DNA of 64,000 bases, taken from positions 66,797,256 through 66,861,255 of the forward strand of contig NC_054539.1 of the NCBI RefSeq assembly GCF_017654505.1, in the 5' to 3' direction. Below the pieces are notes generated by a model. That model was not told the DNA's origin. It worked only from the letters and a program-made list of their open reading frames with translations, and did no database searches. The translations under genes and the position numbers were made by a program. Numbering within the stretch: position 1 is the first letter of the stretch; each line of letters begins with the position of its first letter. Positions 13,810 to 25,617 of this stretch are shown here, piece by piece. This stretch comes from Polyodon spathula. Lineage: Eukaryota > Chordata > Actinopteri > Acipenseriformes > Polyodontidae.

Positions 13810-14470
13810 CAGTTAATTCCCATTAAAATAAACTTGGATTAAATGAAAATACTGAATTTTTTACATGGTTCCGGACAAATTTAGCAGTCGCTGATTGTAA
13901 ATTACTTCTTATAGTACCAATTCACTTAACACAAATTTCCTGTTTGTGAAATATATTGGAGCCCCCAGGGAAGAAGAATTTGAATAAAATGAATCGCTCT
14001 AGTTCAAACAGCTGAGTGTAAAGGATATTGGGCAATATTTTAACTGCAATCTAGATTAGCAACTCTGTTCTGTATTTTCGTGCATTTTTTGGGACTACTG
14101 ATCCTATGATGCATTTTGAGTTGCCATTGTGCTCATGCATCAATGCCATTAATTACATGAAGCAGTGCAAAAAATTTGCATTATCCTTGCTGACAAAAGT
14201 GGAGGTGTTGAAAGCAGTGGACAATGCACCACTGTCCAGGAAATAGAAGGATGTTGCTACAAACATTTTGTCCACCATTCTGAAAAACTGGGGTGTAACA
14301 ATACAGGCCCCTCAACAGCAAACCGAATGCAAATCGTCAGCGTTTCCGATCTGCTCCATACTCTGATGCTGAGGGCGCCTTGTCTTTGTGGTTTAAGAAT
14401 GCCTGTGATAAAAGTAGGACAAGCAGATTACAAGTGCAGTTCATTTGCAATGTATACTTTTTAAAAGTTC
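13810..14470 (+). mobile_element. Tigger/pogo-like DNA transposon relic
   Basis: The left edge, after TATATA, reads CAGTTAATTCCCATTAAAAT, which has the CAGT...TTAA character of pogo/Tigger termini. From about 14165 the plus strand encodes a decayed N-terminal DNA-binding region: TKVEVLKAVDNAPLSRK, an in-frame stop, then NILSTILKNW. This matches the helix-turn-helix of Tigger/CENP-B-type transposases (a K.E.L..VD...S...A..F....STI.KN pattern). Downstream, the frames break up and no DDE core or right terminus was found. The element is therefore a truncated, inactive copy. The family call rests on the HTH motif and should be checked by a profile search. Confidence 0.65.
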
Positions 14471-14479
14471 ACTTACAAC

Positions 14480-16620
14480 TGTATTTTTAACAAAATGCAC
14501 AGTACTTTTAAATGTATAATACCTTTCATTGTATTCCAATTTAAAATTGAGTTCAGTGTAATGGTAATTTTAATAAAAACTGACAGTAAGCAATTGGGCT
14601 TACAGTAATTACTGATTTGCTGGTCAGTTGAAATTCATATTAATGGCAGCTGACTAGTTATTTCTTAGTTATAGGACATACTGCAAAGTAAATAGGGCAG
14701 GGTTAGATAGAAACAAAGGGCAGTTTTTTTTTTTTTTTTAACAAACTGTTACCTTTCTCATAATTATTTGAAGCAACTACATTTAAGAATGTAATTTGCC
14801 TAGATGGCTTGTTATGATGGAAAAAGTAATATTTAAGCGCTCTTATAAAACATTTCAACCTAAGTTGGTTTTCAATCCATTTGCAATGCAATAATTAATC
14901 TTTATGAATGATCAAATAATCTAGTTCTATTACAAAAAAAAAAGCTTTTGTTGCAATTCCTTTATTAGAACATGCACTTAATACTATTATTTCAACATTC
15001 ACCATTATTTGTGTACGAAAGATCGTCCTAAAACATTACATTGATGTACATATTCTACAGTCATTCCTTTAAGGCATGCATTTAATCTAAACTAGTGAAA
15101 ACAATCTTAATGATCTGGCCCACTGCCTAAAATATGTACAGTAGTTAATTTGGTCAAATGCCAGGTTTAACAAAAAGTTTACACATATATTTCCCTAAAC
15201 AAGTGAACAGTAAGTTTGGTATTATTTTCTCATGTAATAAGCATAGTACCACAAATGAGGTAAATGTGGCCCACAAAAGAATAAGGTGCTGGACACCTGT
15301 GCACAGAAACAAACACATAATAACTTTGTATTCTAAATGTCACTGTTTCAGTGTGGCTTGTCTGCAAGCGGTAGTGAATAAGGTTGACTGCGGCTTCACC
15401 CCCATAACTTAAACTTGTCATGATCGCATAGTGCATAGAATCAATCTCACATATCAATATGCACAGATATATATATATATATATATATGGTATGGTTTGC
15501 TTTTAGCTTTATTGCATACGTAAACATGCTTAGCACTACACAAAGGGAATGAAAACAGAAATGCCCCCAAGGAAATAAAACTATTATAAAACAATTCCAC
15601 CAGAATCATACAAAAAAAAAATGTAAAGTGACTTTGCTTTGTTTTCCATCTGAACAGTTTTTGATCTGTGGTTTAATAACATAATAAATCAAAAACTTAT
15701 AGGAAGTCCAACTTTTGGCAAGATAATTTATCATTTGCAAAGTGTTTAAGTGTAAAGGGATTATCTAAACAGTACAGGCCTGTTTTGTGTTTTAAATAAT
15801 GCATTGTTAGATCCAGGCAGTACACTTCCAAAGTGCTGATGCTCTTGACTTCCCTGTGGAATATTGTTCTCCAGCTGGCTCAGCAGGCAAGACAGCACAA
15901 TGTTTAAAATAAATGTGTGTGGGCTCTGATAGTGCAATGTTGTTTACTCATTCCTACATAAATCCATGCTGACTCAGGCCTCATGTTCATTAAAAAAGCA
16001 TCACATTTCAGAAATACCACATACAAAACAATCTTTCAATCCAGTTGGAGGCCAGTTTCAAGCTGCTGGTTGATCAATAGAAATAACTTACGAGGGCTAA
16101 TAAAGTAGCGTAGCAGAGGACAATTCCTATCCAAAGGGCAGGATCATATTAAGCTTTGACCCCTATTGAAATACAATTTCAAAATGTCAAGGGTAGCCTC
16201 TGGGTGGTTATATATGCCACCAATGGGAGACAGGATTATCTCTGGCTTTGACAAACCTGAAATTGAAAATTATTCTTAAAGAAAAATACTTAGGCCATTA
16301 GTTACATTTTAGACAGCCCAGGTCTTTTTAATTAAATGAAAATCACATGTTGGCTATTGAGTTACTGATTATTCAATGTCGGGATCATGACTGCTTGTAT
16401 GGGTATGGTGAGATTGGTGATTATGGACAATTTGGCCACTGGTTGCATCTGTTAAGGGGAGAAGAAGCCACCGGCCCCTGAAAGAGGAACTGATCTGACA
16501 ATGTCAGGATCACAGGGTGGACCGTGATGAAGCTACGTCTTTCACCGCAAAAAAAGTCAAGACCAAGCAGATCCACCAACTCCAGTGCAAGAATAAACTA
16601 AATAAATGAATAAAATATAT
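14480..16620. other. Intergenic, nothing recognised
   Basis: No gene recognised. A short (TA)n lies at 15468-15488. Open frames of 60-84 codons on both strands at 15158-15457 overlap each other and have no motif support. Confidence 0.5.
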
Positions 16621-16684
16621 TCAACCCCCCAGCTATTGGCTCACGGCTAGTTGGGCAATAGATATGCCTTGAGCAGTTCTAATA

Positions 16685-16965
16685 TACCGTTCTACAGCAC
16701 TGGAGGCTGATTTTTTAAGAACAACTTGCTGTTTAGCTAACCGAACAGCTTTCTTATGGAAAAACTTGTTTCCTTTCCCAACGCAATCTGGATGCCATGT
16801 CTCAAGATGCCAACGGCTTAAGGCTTTTGTGAGCCAGTACTTCACAACAAATGAGACATGAGGATGCGGATCATCCTTGTCACCAACATAAGAAAAAACA
16901 AAGTTAATATAAGATGGTAATTGCAAGTTTTTTTTTTTTTTGTTTGTTTCTTTGAACTGCAAGTA
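16685..16965 (-). pseudogene. hAT transposase BED-finger relic (ZBED/SCAND3-like)
   Basis: On the minus strand, YINFVFSYVGDKDDPHPH is followed in a second frame by CLICCEVLAHKSLKP and then, back in the first frame, WHLETWHPDCVGKGNKFFHK. Together these form the C..C ... H.H/C pattern of a BED-type zinc finger, with the flanking words typical of hAT-derived ZBED5/FAM200/SCAND3-like proteins. The trailing AVRLAKQQVVLKKSASS also fits that family. In intact proteins this domain binds the transposon ends. Here the finger itself is split by at least one frame change and the reading ends about 20 residues later, so the copy is dead. The catalytic RNase H-like domain and dimerisation region are absent. 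Domain identity is fairly firm; the exact ZBED subfamily is not. Confidence 0.7.
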
Positions 16966-17014
16966 GGACATTTTTTGTTGTATCTTTAAAGCATAAGACT
17001 GGTGATAAAACAAT

Positions 17015-20000
17015 ACATTGTTTACTTAATTACTGCTAATGGTTTGTATGTGAATTATATTTATTTTGAATATAAGCATAAGGAGTTGTATACTGAAACA
17101 AAATCTTGCACAGTCTGCACTGAACAACATATTTTTTAGATTGTTGGTGACCCATCAGAAACCTTGCATCGAGGCACATTTGGGTCACGTTGGTCTAGTA
17201 AATAAACTATTTGTAAAAACACACCTGTGCTTCAATATGAACTTCCATTATGCATACAAAATAAGTTTCAGTCTTATCAGAAAAAAAGCAGACAAAGAAT
17301 TAACAAAGAAAAAGAAAGGTATAAAGACTCCAACCCTATAAAAAATACCAAAGAATGTCAGAACAGCTAACGCATTTATCGAAGCACTGAGATGGGGCAC
17401 ATCTGCTCAAAATCACCTGGTGTCTCTTTCACCCGTCAAGCTTTTGGTTTGAATTAGTAGTGAAGTACAAAAACCCCAAAAAAAGGAAGAATGAGTGGTT
17501 AACTTTTTATTAAACATGTCTATGAACAAGAAACTCCCAGTAAGGGAGCCCATTATGGTCTTTAACTGCACAATAAGTCAGCAAGAACAAATTGTGAAAA
17601 TGCTGTTACTTAGAAAAACATGGCATGGAGACACCATTCTGTATGGATTGGCTAGTCTCTGTATTACAATTATCCAGCTGCTTGTATCCTCTGTCGTGAG
17701 TTTTACACATTGTCTAAGTATTTCATTATCATTATTACCAACATGCATAGGTTTCCAATATACACTGATACACTACCCTAGAGAGCAGAGGTTCACACTC
17801 TTCGGTCCTATTTCCACATACCCAAGCACTGCCATGCTTCATCCGCATTGCTGATTATCCACCTCTTCCAGATATTATAAAATGTTCATCAGGCCAGAAT
17901 AATCAATCATTAGGCTTGTCATTTTATTTTAGGGTATTTTCATGAGCATCTCTAATATTAGGTACCAATAGTCTGTAGTATAAATCTAAATCCATAATCA
18001 GAAAATATTTGGAACTTCTGCAATATACTGACCTGGCCTGTGTTTGTATTTTGTTTATTGTTATTTAGCTACCTGTTAGATTTAGACATTGTTAGATTCA
18101 GACATTCAATTACATAAATTACACTTTCCATATCTGCTCTTAACAGATTTATGTTGTAATTTGTATGTGAACTCACTGTTAAAAACTAAGCTGTAACCTT
18201 ATCCCATTACCTCCAGTTGGCTGCAGGTTCCTGGTTCATCTGGCAGAATGCATGTACATGAATGTAAAATATTGAATTTGCATTTAGTAAGTTACAAATA
18301 GTTTGGAGTGCTTTAAGGCTGGCAGACAATTTACTGTCATACAAACTGGTAAAAAGTAGTTGGGTTACAAACTATACTCTTCTTGTTGTCCGTTGTCAGA
18401 GTACACCAGAATGGACCTCAGCCATGAGCTATCCATCATTGATCACCAGTACAAGATTTACATGTTTACATTTTAGTTAGAACATCAAACAAAGCTTCTG
18501 ATTCATGTGTGACAAAAAAGTTTGTATACTAAACAGGCCTTCTTATCATTGGATGGTTTTTGCATTTTCAGTGGTTTGCAAACTGCATTTTGGCATGTTA
18601 AAATCTTGATAAAATCTTCTTTTCACAAACTATTTTCACCCTGGCTGTAAATGTATTTCTGTATAGCTTTCATCTTGAACAACAAAGAGCAGCTTTTCTC
18701 ATTTGGCCTTAAATTAAGTAGTCTGACCTCAAGAGCTCACTGATGAGAGAATATCTGTAATATTGGCTCACCCAAAATGATTCCCTAAATACAACAATTA
18801 GTCAGTTTAATGTTAACACTTTATGAAACTTCAAAATCAGAACGCAATATAAAATACGCACATAATTACCAATTACAGAGAAAACAGAATGTGTGGTCTC
18901 CATTCCTCTGGTAAAACAAAGGGTCTATAAACAAGCATTTGTGTACCTAACCTGCGGTTACATCATCCTTCACAATTCACAACCTGCTAATAAGATCTAT
19001 TACTACAAGAGATAACAAGATAGAGGAAGATTACAAAACACACCGACAACCTCCATATATCATACCCTAATAAGGAGTCATCAGTCACTTTGCACAAGAT
19101 TGAATTTAAGAATATAGCAACATATAAAATAGAACAATATTACAAAAACAATTGTGCAACAACCCTAAAATGTTATTGCTATACATTAATTCACCTGGCT
19201 TTCCCTGCAGCCCACATGGTACTGCTTTCACAAGGACCTTCCCTTTGTGTCGTTGTGCTACACACCTGACTTCACAGAAATTGCCATTAATACATTTGAT
19301 TCAATGCACTGAACTGACCCCTTTACATCTATTAAAAATGGATTTGATTGCCGTTTTTAAATAGTCCAGATCAAGTCCAGATATTTATTTTTGTAGAAAG
19401 ATGGTAGAGGAAGCCTTCTGGATAACTACAGCTTGCATCATAAACTTAAGATAATGCAATTCTTTGCCAGTGTTCCCAGATTTGATTTATTTTTTGTATT
19501 GGGAAACTTGTTTTGCCTCAGTGAATTACGGGAACTTTAGTGCTCTTACTTGCTTTCCAGCTCTTGGTTTTAATCCATTTAATCGATTTCCTGTAGTCAT
19601 ATAGTAGCTCTCTGTTTAATTTTAAAAACAGCTTTGCTTAGTGGCTGTTAATACAATAGATGGTTTGATGTACATGTTTCTCCACTGAGCACTGTCAATT
19701 GAATTATGTAGTACCCTATGAGAATATCATGTCATTCGTTAAACTGCTGGCATAGAATAAAACCTGTGACATGTAGTCTCTTGACTTTAATTACAAAACA
19801 TGTATTTCTACAAAGTTTAATTTTAACAGAACACTGATTTCTAAAGCAGTAAGTCACTGAGGTCATGACTGGACATGAATGACTGTTTGGGCTATTACAC
19901 CAAATACAGCAAAATCTGTTTGTGTTTAAAATGTTTAACCTGTTAATTGCCTGTGACAGCACTGATTCAGAATGAATAATTCACTTACTAAGGGATGGGG

Positions 20001-20815
20001 GTGGTACTGTAGGCTATTAAACTACTAAATGACAGTTGCTTTTAAATATTTCGTTTCTCTTGCATCAAGATGGTGTCAAGTTTCAAAACAGAGTATTTCC
20101 ATATTATGATTTTTTTTTTCCAACAAAAAGTTTTCTTTTTTTATTATTATTACTTTACAGTATTTGATGAAGCATTCTATTTTTTTAAAATTTATTTTTA
20201 TTAATTAGACCTTACTTTTACTTGGTGTTTGTATTCTATTTTTCCATCTCAGACCCTGAAGCAGGTGTAAGAGATACAAAATTGGGATATAAAATGTAGC
20301 TGTTAAAGTGCAATTAAATTTTGAAGATCATTTTAGCATGTACCATTAGGGAAAAGTTTACTGATATTTTTTGCACTTTTATTTTAACAGTGCTTTCATT
20401 GCTCTCTCTGGGAGCCATTTTCACCACCTTAACCCAAGGTACTACTTATTTCCCTGGCATTATCTGATTTAGACTAGGGCTTTCCGTATCGAATTGGAAG
20501 TGTAGTATTCTTTTATTTGACAGATTAAAGGTTTATTTAGTATCAGCTATTCTGCAGCAATTCACAATTTGTCACTGTTGCAACAACAATGCCAGGTGAC
20601 CATACGAAAGGGATAGGTGTAAACAGGCAAGAACAGTCAAATATATTAACATTTTATAGTTTTTAAAATAATGAAGGGCATAAGCATAAGCATCACACAT
20701 TAAGAAATAATGGAGCCAGAAATTTTGAAAGATGGTCTGTTCACCCAAAATATAGTAAACAGCAAAAAAAATTCACCCCAGCATTTCAAGGAATACTGTA
20801 ATCACCACTAGCACT
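17015..20815. other. Intergenic, nothing recognised
   Basis: No gene, RNA or bounded mobile element recognised. The 119-codon plus frame at 17495-17854 has no conserved motif. Poly-T tracts lie near 20110 and 20140. Confidence 0.5.
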
Positions 20816-20829
20816 TAATTTCACTCACT

Positions 20830-21155
20830 GTCTTTTGTTTGTGTTTCGTGTTTAGTGTGGGTGTTTGTAAAACCTGGACTTTTGGTTGCGGTCAAACCCG
20901 GGGATTACAGTTACGAGTGATACATGCTGCTGTATCACTCCAGCATTTATTATTTACAGGGGTTTGCCTTAGGGCTCCGGACATTTTTATTATTATCAAT
21001 AAACACCCCTGCACCTGAAAGTAATTGTCTGTGATTAATCTGCTCTGCACTGCACTCACCTGTATCCACTCACCACTTTGCCATACTCTGCAGCCGATGC
21101 ATAGTTCACACACCCTAGTAAGTCGCCTTGGATAAAGGCATCTGCTAAATAATGA
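20830..21155 (+). repeat. Retroposon fragment with L2-type SINE 3' tail
   Basis: The segment ends in AGTCGCCTTGGATAAAGGCA then TCTGCTAAATAATGAC (about 21119-21154), the stem-loop tail shared by many fish SINEs and their L2-type LINE partners. In that family the tail is the recognition site for the partner's reverse transcriptase. The 250 bases upstream, with CAATAAACACCCCTGCACC near 20997, look like a separate LTR or retroposon end; I cannot name it. Confidence 0.6.
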
Positions 21156-22339
21156 CATATTTAAACCGTACCACTGTAAAAGCATGCATACATAAAGCAT
21201 GACCTTTCTTGTAGAATGCTAAACCGCCAAATGTATATATGCTAAAAAAAAAAGTCATTATTGAGCTACCTCGTTTAATCAATGAACATCTCATAAATAT
21301 AGAGTGCTATAACGATCAGCTAAGTAAAATGTACCTTGCAATCCAATTCATTTACTCAGCATCTAAAAAACTGTAAGCTGTTTCACAGGTCTCCCTCCAG
21401 TACAGTGTCTCAGCAAACATACTTTGTGCATTCCTCAGGCTTCTAAGGGCAAAACCATAAGAAACTAAGTCAAGTAGACAAAAGCTTCAAGTAGCTGGAG
21501 TCTGGAGCTAGGAAAGATCCCAGAGATCATGTTAATCGTCAAATATAATTTTTTTTTAGAAAATTGTATGAGATACTCAGCATCAAGTTCAGCACACAGG
21601 AGTCTTTTGTTAAAATATTTCCATTTAAAATTTGATGATAAAAGTCATCTGCAACCAATGCAATGCTAGTAATTGATGGCAGTAGGAAATGCACAAGAAA
21701 AGGAAATGCCATTCCTTTGAGGGCAGACATAAAAATGTAATGTTATTTTTCATTACCTCTTTGCCTATCGATTCTCTGCAATGAAATTTTTAACCTATTT
21801 GTAAAAAACCTAAATGATTAATTATTCATGAAAGCTAGAAATTGAATAAAAACAAAACAAAAAATGTTGGGATCCTAGGCTTTTGAAGATTATTATAATT
21901 ATCAATGCATAATTTATATGACTTTTAGCTAAAAGTCAATGCAAATTAATTGACAAAATATTAATTTATCAATTATTCATGTACTGGCTTACGAATTTAC
22001 ACATACCCAGACAACAGTTAATCAAGAATAATCACACACTCAGGTATTCAAAGTTTGATGAATTACAGTATACATTTACTCCTTCAGTTTATTAACGCTT
22101 AACCCTTTAAGGAACGGTATCATGTAAACACAATAAAAAAGCACCTTGTTTTTGATGACTTACAGGGCCACTGTACTTTTCAGTACGGGCTTGAAACAAA
22201 TATCATTGGTTAGGGGAGAGACTGACATTCACTTCCTTACAGTTTTTTTTTTCATGTGACATCACTGAGAGGGACATTTAGTCTATAAAGGACGGAGACA
22301 GTTTACAGCAGCCCGGCAGAGCCAAAATCAGAAACAAAA

Positions 22340-22455
22340 CGGTGTCACACTCAAACATGATCCTACAATGCTTTACCATGTGGGTACATGCAGGACACGG
22401 TGTCACACTCAAACATGATCCTACAATGCTTTACCATATGGGTACATGAAGGACA
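22340..22455 (+). repeat. 58-bp tandem duplication
   Basis: Two head-to-tail copies (22340-22397 and 22398-22455) beginning CGGTGTCACACTCAAACATG, differing at only a few positions. They generate near-identical overlapping minus-strand frames that are not genes. Confidence 0.95.
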
Positions 22456-23040
22456 CAGTTTTGGTTCTGCTAGTGGTTGCCCAGTTCTGCATCTTTGATA
22501 TCCACATACTAGTCTGGACACATGTCGTTCTGTCCCCCTTTTCAGAGAGTTTCCCACAGGGAGTGATGCTTCTGGGCTGAACTATTTCATTTATACATTT
22601 CAATTTGATCACAGAGGGCTAGTTTTGTTAGACATTCCTTCCACCCAAAATGTCTGAGACAGAATTCACTATTTTTTCATATCAGGGGGTTCCCAAGCCT
22701 CATTATTATCCCCGTCATCAGTGGAGAACCCACCTAGAAATTAAGTTGTTTCGATCAAAGAACCAATTACTTTGGCTGCATAGGCCATCCATTAAAAAAG
22801 AACCAATACCTTATAGAGAGAAGGCGCTTGAGGGTCACTTGTGACAGTCTGTTATCCATCATTAACAACCTGTATCTCAGAAACTAAATAAGTCATGGAT
22901 GGTGGAGGTTGTCTTGCACATTTGCGTTGTATATCTAGGGTTTATGTCACAACTGTGTCCTCGCCAATTACCATTACAAAAAATATCCATTGTAGCTCAT
23001 AATGTAATTATTAACCATAATAGACACAACACAATAAAGG
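22456..23040. other. No recognised gene; may include decayed retroviral sequence
   Basis: A 64-codon plus frame at 22650-22844 has no motif that I recognise. The stretch immediately precedes the endogenous retroviral pol fragment and may be its decayed upstream part, but nothing in it proves that. Confidence 0.4.
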
Positions 23041-24276
23041 CAATTTACGTGGACTGTGTTACCGCAAGGGTATAATAATAGTCCTTCGCTGTTTCATCAA
23101 TGCATGGCTAACATTTTGCAAAGTTGTTCTCAAACAGATAACATCATCCAGTATGTGGACGACATACTTCTACAAACGGATACCAGGGAGGTGCATTACG
23201 TGCTCCTTATGAGGTTCTCACTTTGTTGGAGGAGGCCGGCATGAAGCTGAACCCGAAAAAGGCTGCATTAATGAAATCATCTGTTTGTTTCTTAGGAGTA
23301 CAGGTGGAAGCTGGAGGACGTATACCTGACCCAGAAAAGATTAAGTTGATTCAAAATCTGCCCCGCCCACACAGTTACAGCCTTACGATCATTTTAAGTA
23401 TAACAGGCTTCTGTAGGGACTTTATAGGGTTACAGTGAGAAAGCTGCACCTCTATATGAACATCTGAAGGAAAAACCAGGTAAGAAAGACACACTTACCT
23501 GGAACAGTGCATCACAGAACGTTTTCACAACACTCAAGACGTCACTAACACAGGCCCCAGCTCTGCGTAGTCCAGACACCACACTTCCCTTCATCATTGA
23601 GGCAGCCGCATCAGAAACTAGTTTGTCAGCAATACACATGCAGGAAATGCATGGTAAGTGTATACCTGTGGGGTATTTCTCACCTATGCTTACACCGGTA
23701 GAAAGATCGTATGATCAATGTACAAAACAAATTTTGGCAGTACATTGGACTGGACGCACACTGAATACATTTGCCAGTTTGGGAAAATAATAGTACATAC
23801 ACCACACACCCCAGTTGCTCTGCTCAATAGAGGGCAGGAGAAGGAAGTGTCAGCCCAACGATGGGGCAGATGGGTTACTGAACTTGCATCTAAAAACATC
23901 ACAGTTAAACACTCTGCATCCTACGCACTTGCTAACATGCTCACCTATGAAGGGGAAGCTCATGAATGTATGACACAACAGTTGGAGGCAAAGGCTGGTC
24001 CTTTTGCGACAGTCCCGCTTGCTGACTCTGTCTGTATATGTTGATGGTTCTCGCTTTTACGACAATGGCCTGTATCACACAGGTGCAGCATGTTGGGCTC
24101 CAGCTATTGGAAAGGAGGTACTAATGAAGTGTAAACCCACAGACTCTGCACAAAAAGCAGAAGTGAAAGCTGTACTAGCAGCACTAAGGGAGTTCACAGG
24201 GAGGCTTACTGTCTATTCAGATAGCGCATTTGTTTGTAATTCCCTTACAGAGTACAGAAAGGAAATAAAAAAATAA
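23041..24276 (+). pseudogene. Endogenous retrovirus pol relic (RT to RNase H)
   Basis: Several plus-strand frames carry pieces of a retroviral pol. A reverse transcriptase palm has LPQGYNNSP (23059-23085) and the polymerase box QYVDD (about 23149-23163). Connection-type sequence with FLGV and ITGFCRDFI follows (about 23291-23430). The RNase H domain has YVDGSRF (about 24037-24057), an AEVKAV segment and YSDSAFVCNSL (about 24217-24249). The intact family makes DNA from RNA and removes the RNA strand. Here at least three frame changes and several stops break it, and the reading stops shortly after the third RNase H acidic motif. No protease, integrase, env or LTR was seen. LPQG plus YVDD and the RNase H style point to a retrovirus rather than Ty3/Gypsy. 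The genus is not determined. Confidence 0.85.
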
Positions 24277-24454
24277 CATATAAAAAGAAACATAAAAGAC
24301 AAATAACATATATAACATATAGCTTACTTTAAAAAGAAGAAAGCAGGCCGTACCGTTCAGTCACAAGAACGCTTCAAACTAACAAATTGAATTAAGGTGA
24401 AAATGCATTTTAGGTCATAAGAAAAGCATACAAAATATCCCCTTGAAATGGCCA

Positions 24455-24541
24455 CTACTGCACTAACAAGTAACTATGATGTGATAGGTGTTACACATGG
24501 CTACTGCACTAACAAGTAACTATGATGTGATAGGTGTTACA
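24455..24541 (+). repeat. 46-bp tandem duplication at the 5' edge of the LINE
   Basis: CTACTGCACTAACAAGTAAC and the next 21 bases occur at 24455-24495 and again, identically, at 24501-24541. The period is 46 bases. The second copy continues into the LINE endonuclease reading, so the duplication sits within or at the start of the truncated LINE. Confidence 0.93.
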
Positions 24542-25110
24542 GAAACTTGGTTGTCTGAGAGTGATGGGGACAAATATAATATTTGTCGGTATACACTGTA
24601 TAGGAAAGACAGGCAGGATAGAAGAGGTGGAGGGGTAGCGCTATACATAAGAAACAGTCTTGAAGCTCAGGTGTTAAATCTGGACAAAGAAAACAAAGCC
24701 GAATCAATATGGGTCAGAATAACGGACACAAATTCAAAGGGAATAATAATAGGAGCGTGCTATAGACCGCCAGATTCAGACAGTGAGTGAAATAATCTGT
24801 TATACAATGACATTAGAAATGCGTGTAGCAAAGGAGAAGCCATACTAATGGGGGATTTCAACTTCCCCCATATAAAATGGGAAAACCCGGTGGGTAGCAC
24901 GAAGGATGAAATTGAAATGGTGGAAATGACAAATGACTGCTTCCTAACATAATTTGTCAAGGCACTAGAGGGGAAATAACGAAGGCAGAATAACTAAAAC
25001 AGAGGTCAGAGAACCACTAGCAAACTCAGATCACAACATGGTCTCATTTGAAGTGCTTTTTAAAACCCCAAAAGTAATGACTAAAGCTAAAGTTTACAAT
25101 TTTAGAAAAG
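24488..25110 (+). pseudogene. CR1-like LINE endonuclease region, broken
   Basis: This is the apurinic/apyrimidinic-type endonuclease that nicks target DNA to prime reverse transcription. It reads YDVIGVTETWLSESDG (about 24518-24565, with the metal-binding Glu of TETW), then GGGVALYIRN, then CYRPPDSDSE up to a stop at 24788. Past that stop the same frame continues with MGDFNFPHIKWENP (about 24848-24889; the GDFN catalytic Asp-Asn). Later, in another frame, NSDHNMVSFEV (about 25025-25057) gives the final SDH motif. All expected motifs are recognisable but stops and a frame change separate them, so no enzyme is made. Confidence 0.85.
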
Positions 25111-25617
25111 CAAACTATGAAGGTATGAAACAGAGACTCAGAAGTAGATTGGAGTAAAATAGAGAAAACATCCACAGAAAAAGGATGGCTGTTCTTCAAA
25201 AATGTAGTACTAGAGACGCAAAACAATTACATCCCTAAAGTAGACAAATCTAAATGTTAAACTAAATTGCCAAAATGATTTAATAGATCAATTTAAAAAA
25301 AATCAGCGAAAAAAGGCACTTTACAGAGCGTTAAAAAGGGACCAAAAAGAAAGTACGCAGAAAGAGTACACCGAACTGCAACCACAAGTCAAAAAAGAAG
25401 TTAGAAAGGCCAAGAGAGAAATAGAAATGAACATTGCTAAGGGGGCTAAAACTAATTCCAAAATGTTTTTCCAATATCACAACAGCAAGAGAACATTCAA
25501 AGAGGAGGTTAAATGTCTAAGAGATACAAATGGCAAAATCGTAGATGAAGAAAAAAAATAGCAAATATATTAAATGATTACTTTTCACAAGTTTTTACAA
25601 AGGAGGATACGGACAAC

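Noticed and set aside
22105..22135. piggyBac-like start (TTAACCCTTTAAGG)
   Set aside because: No matching inverted end followed by TTAA was found downstream, and there is no transposase frame.
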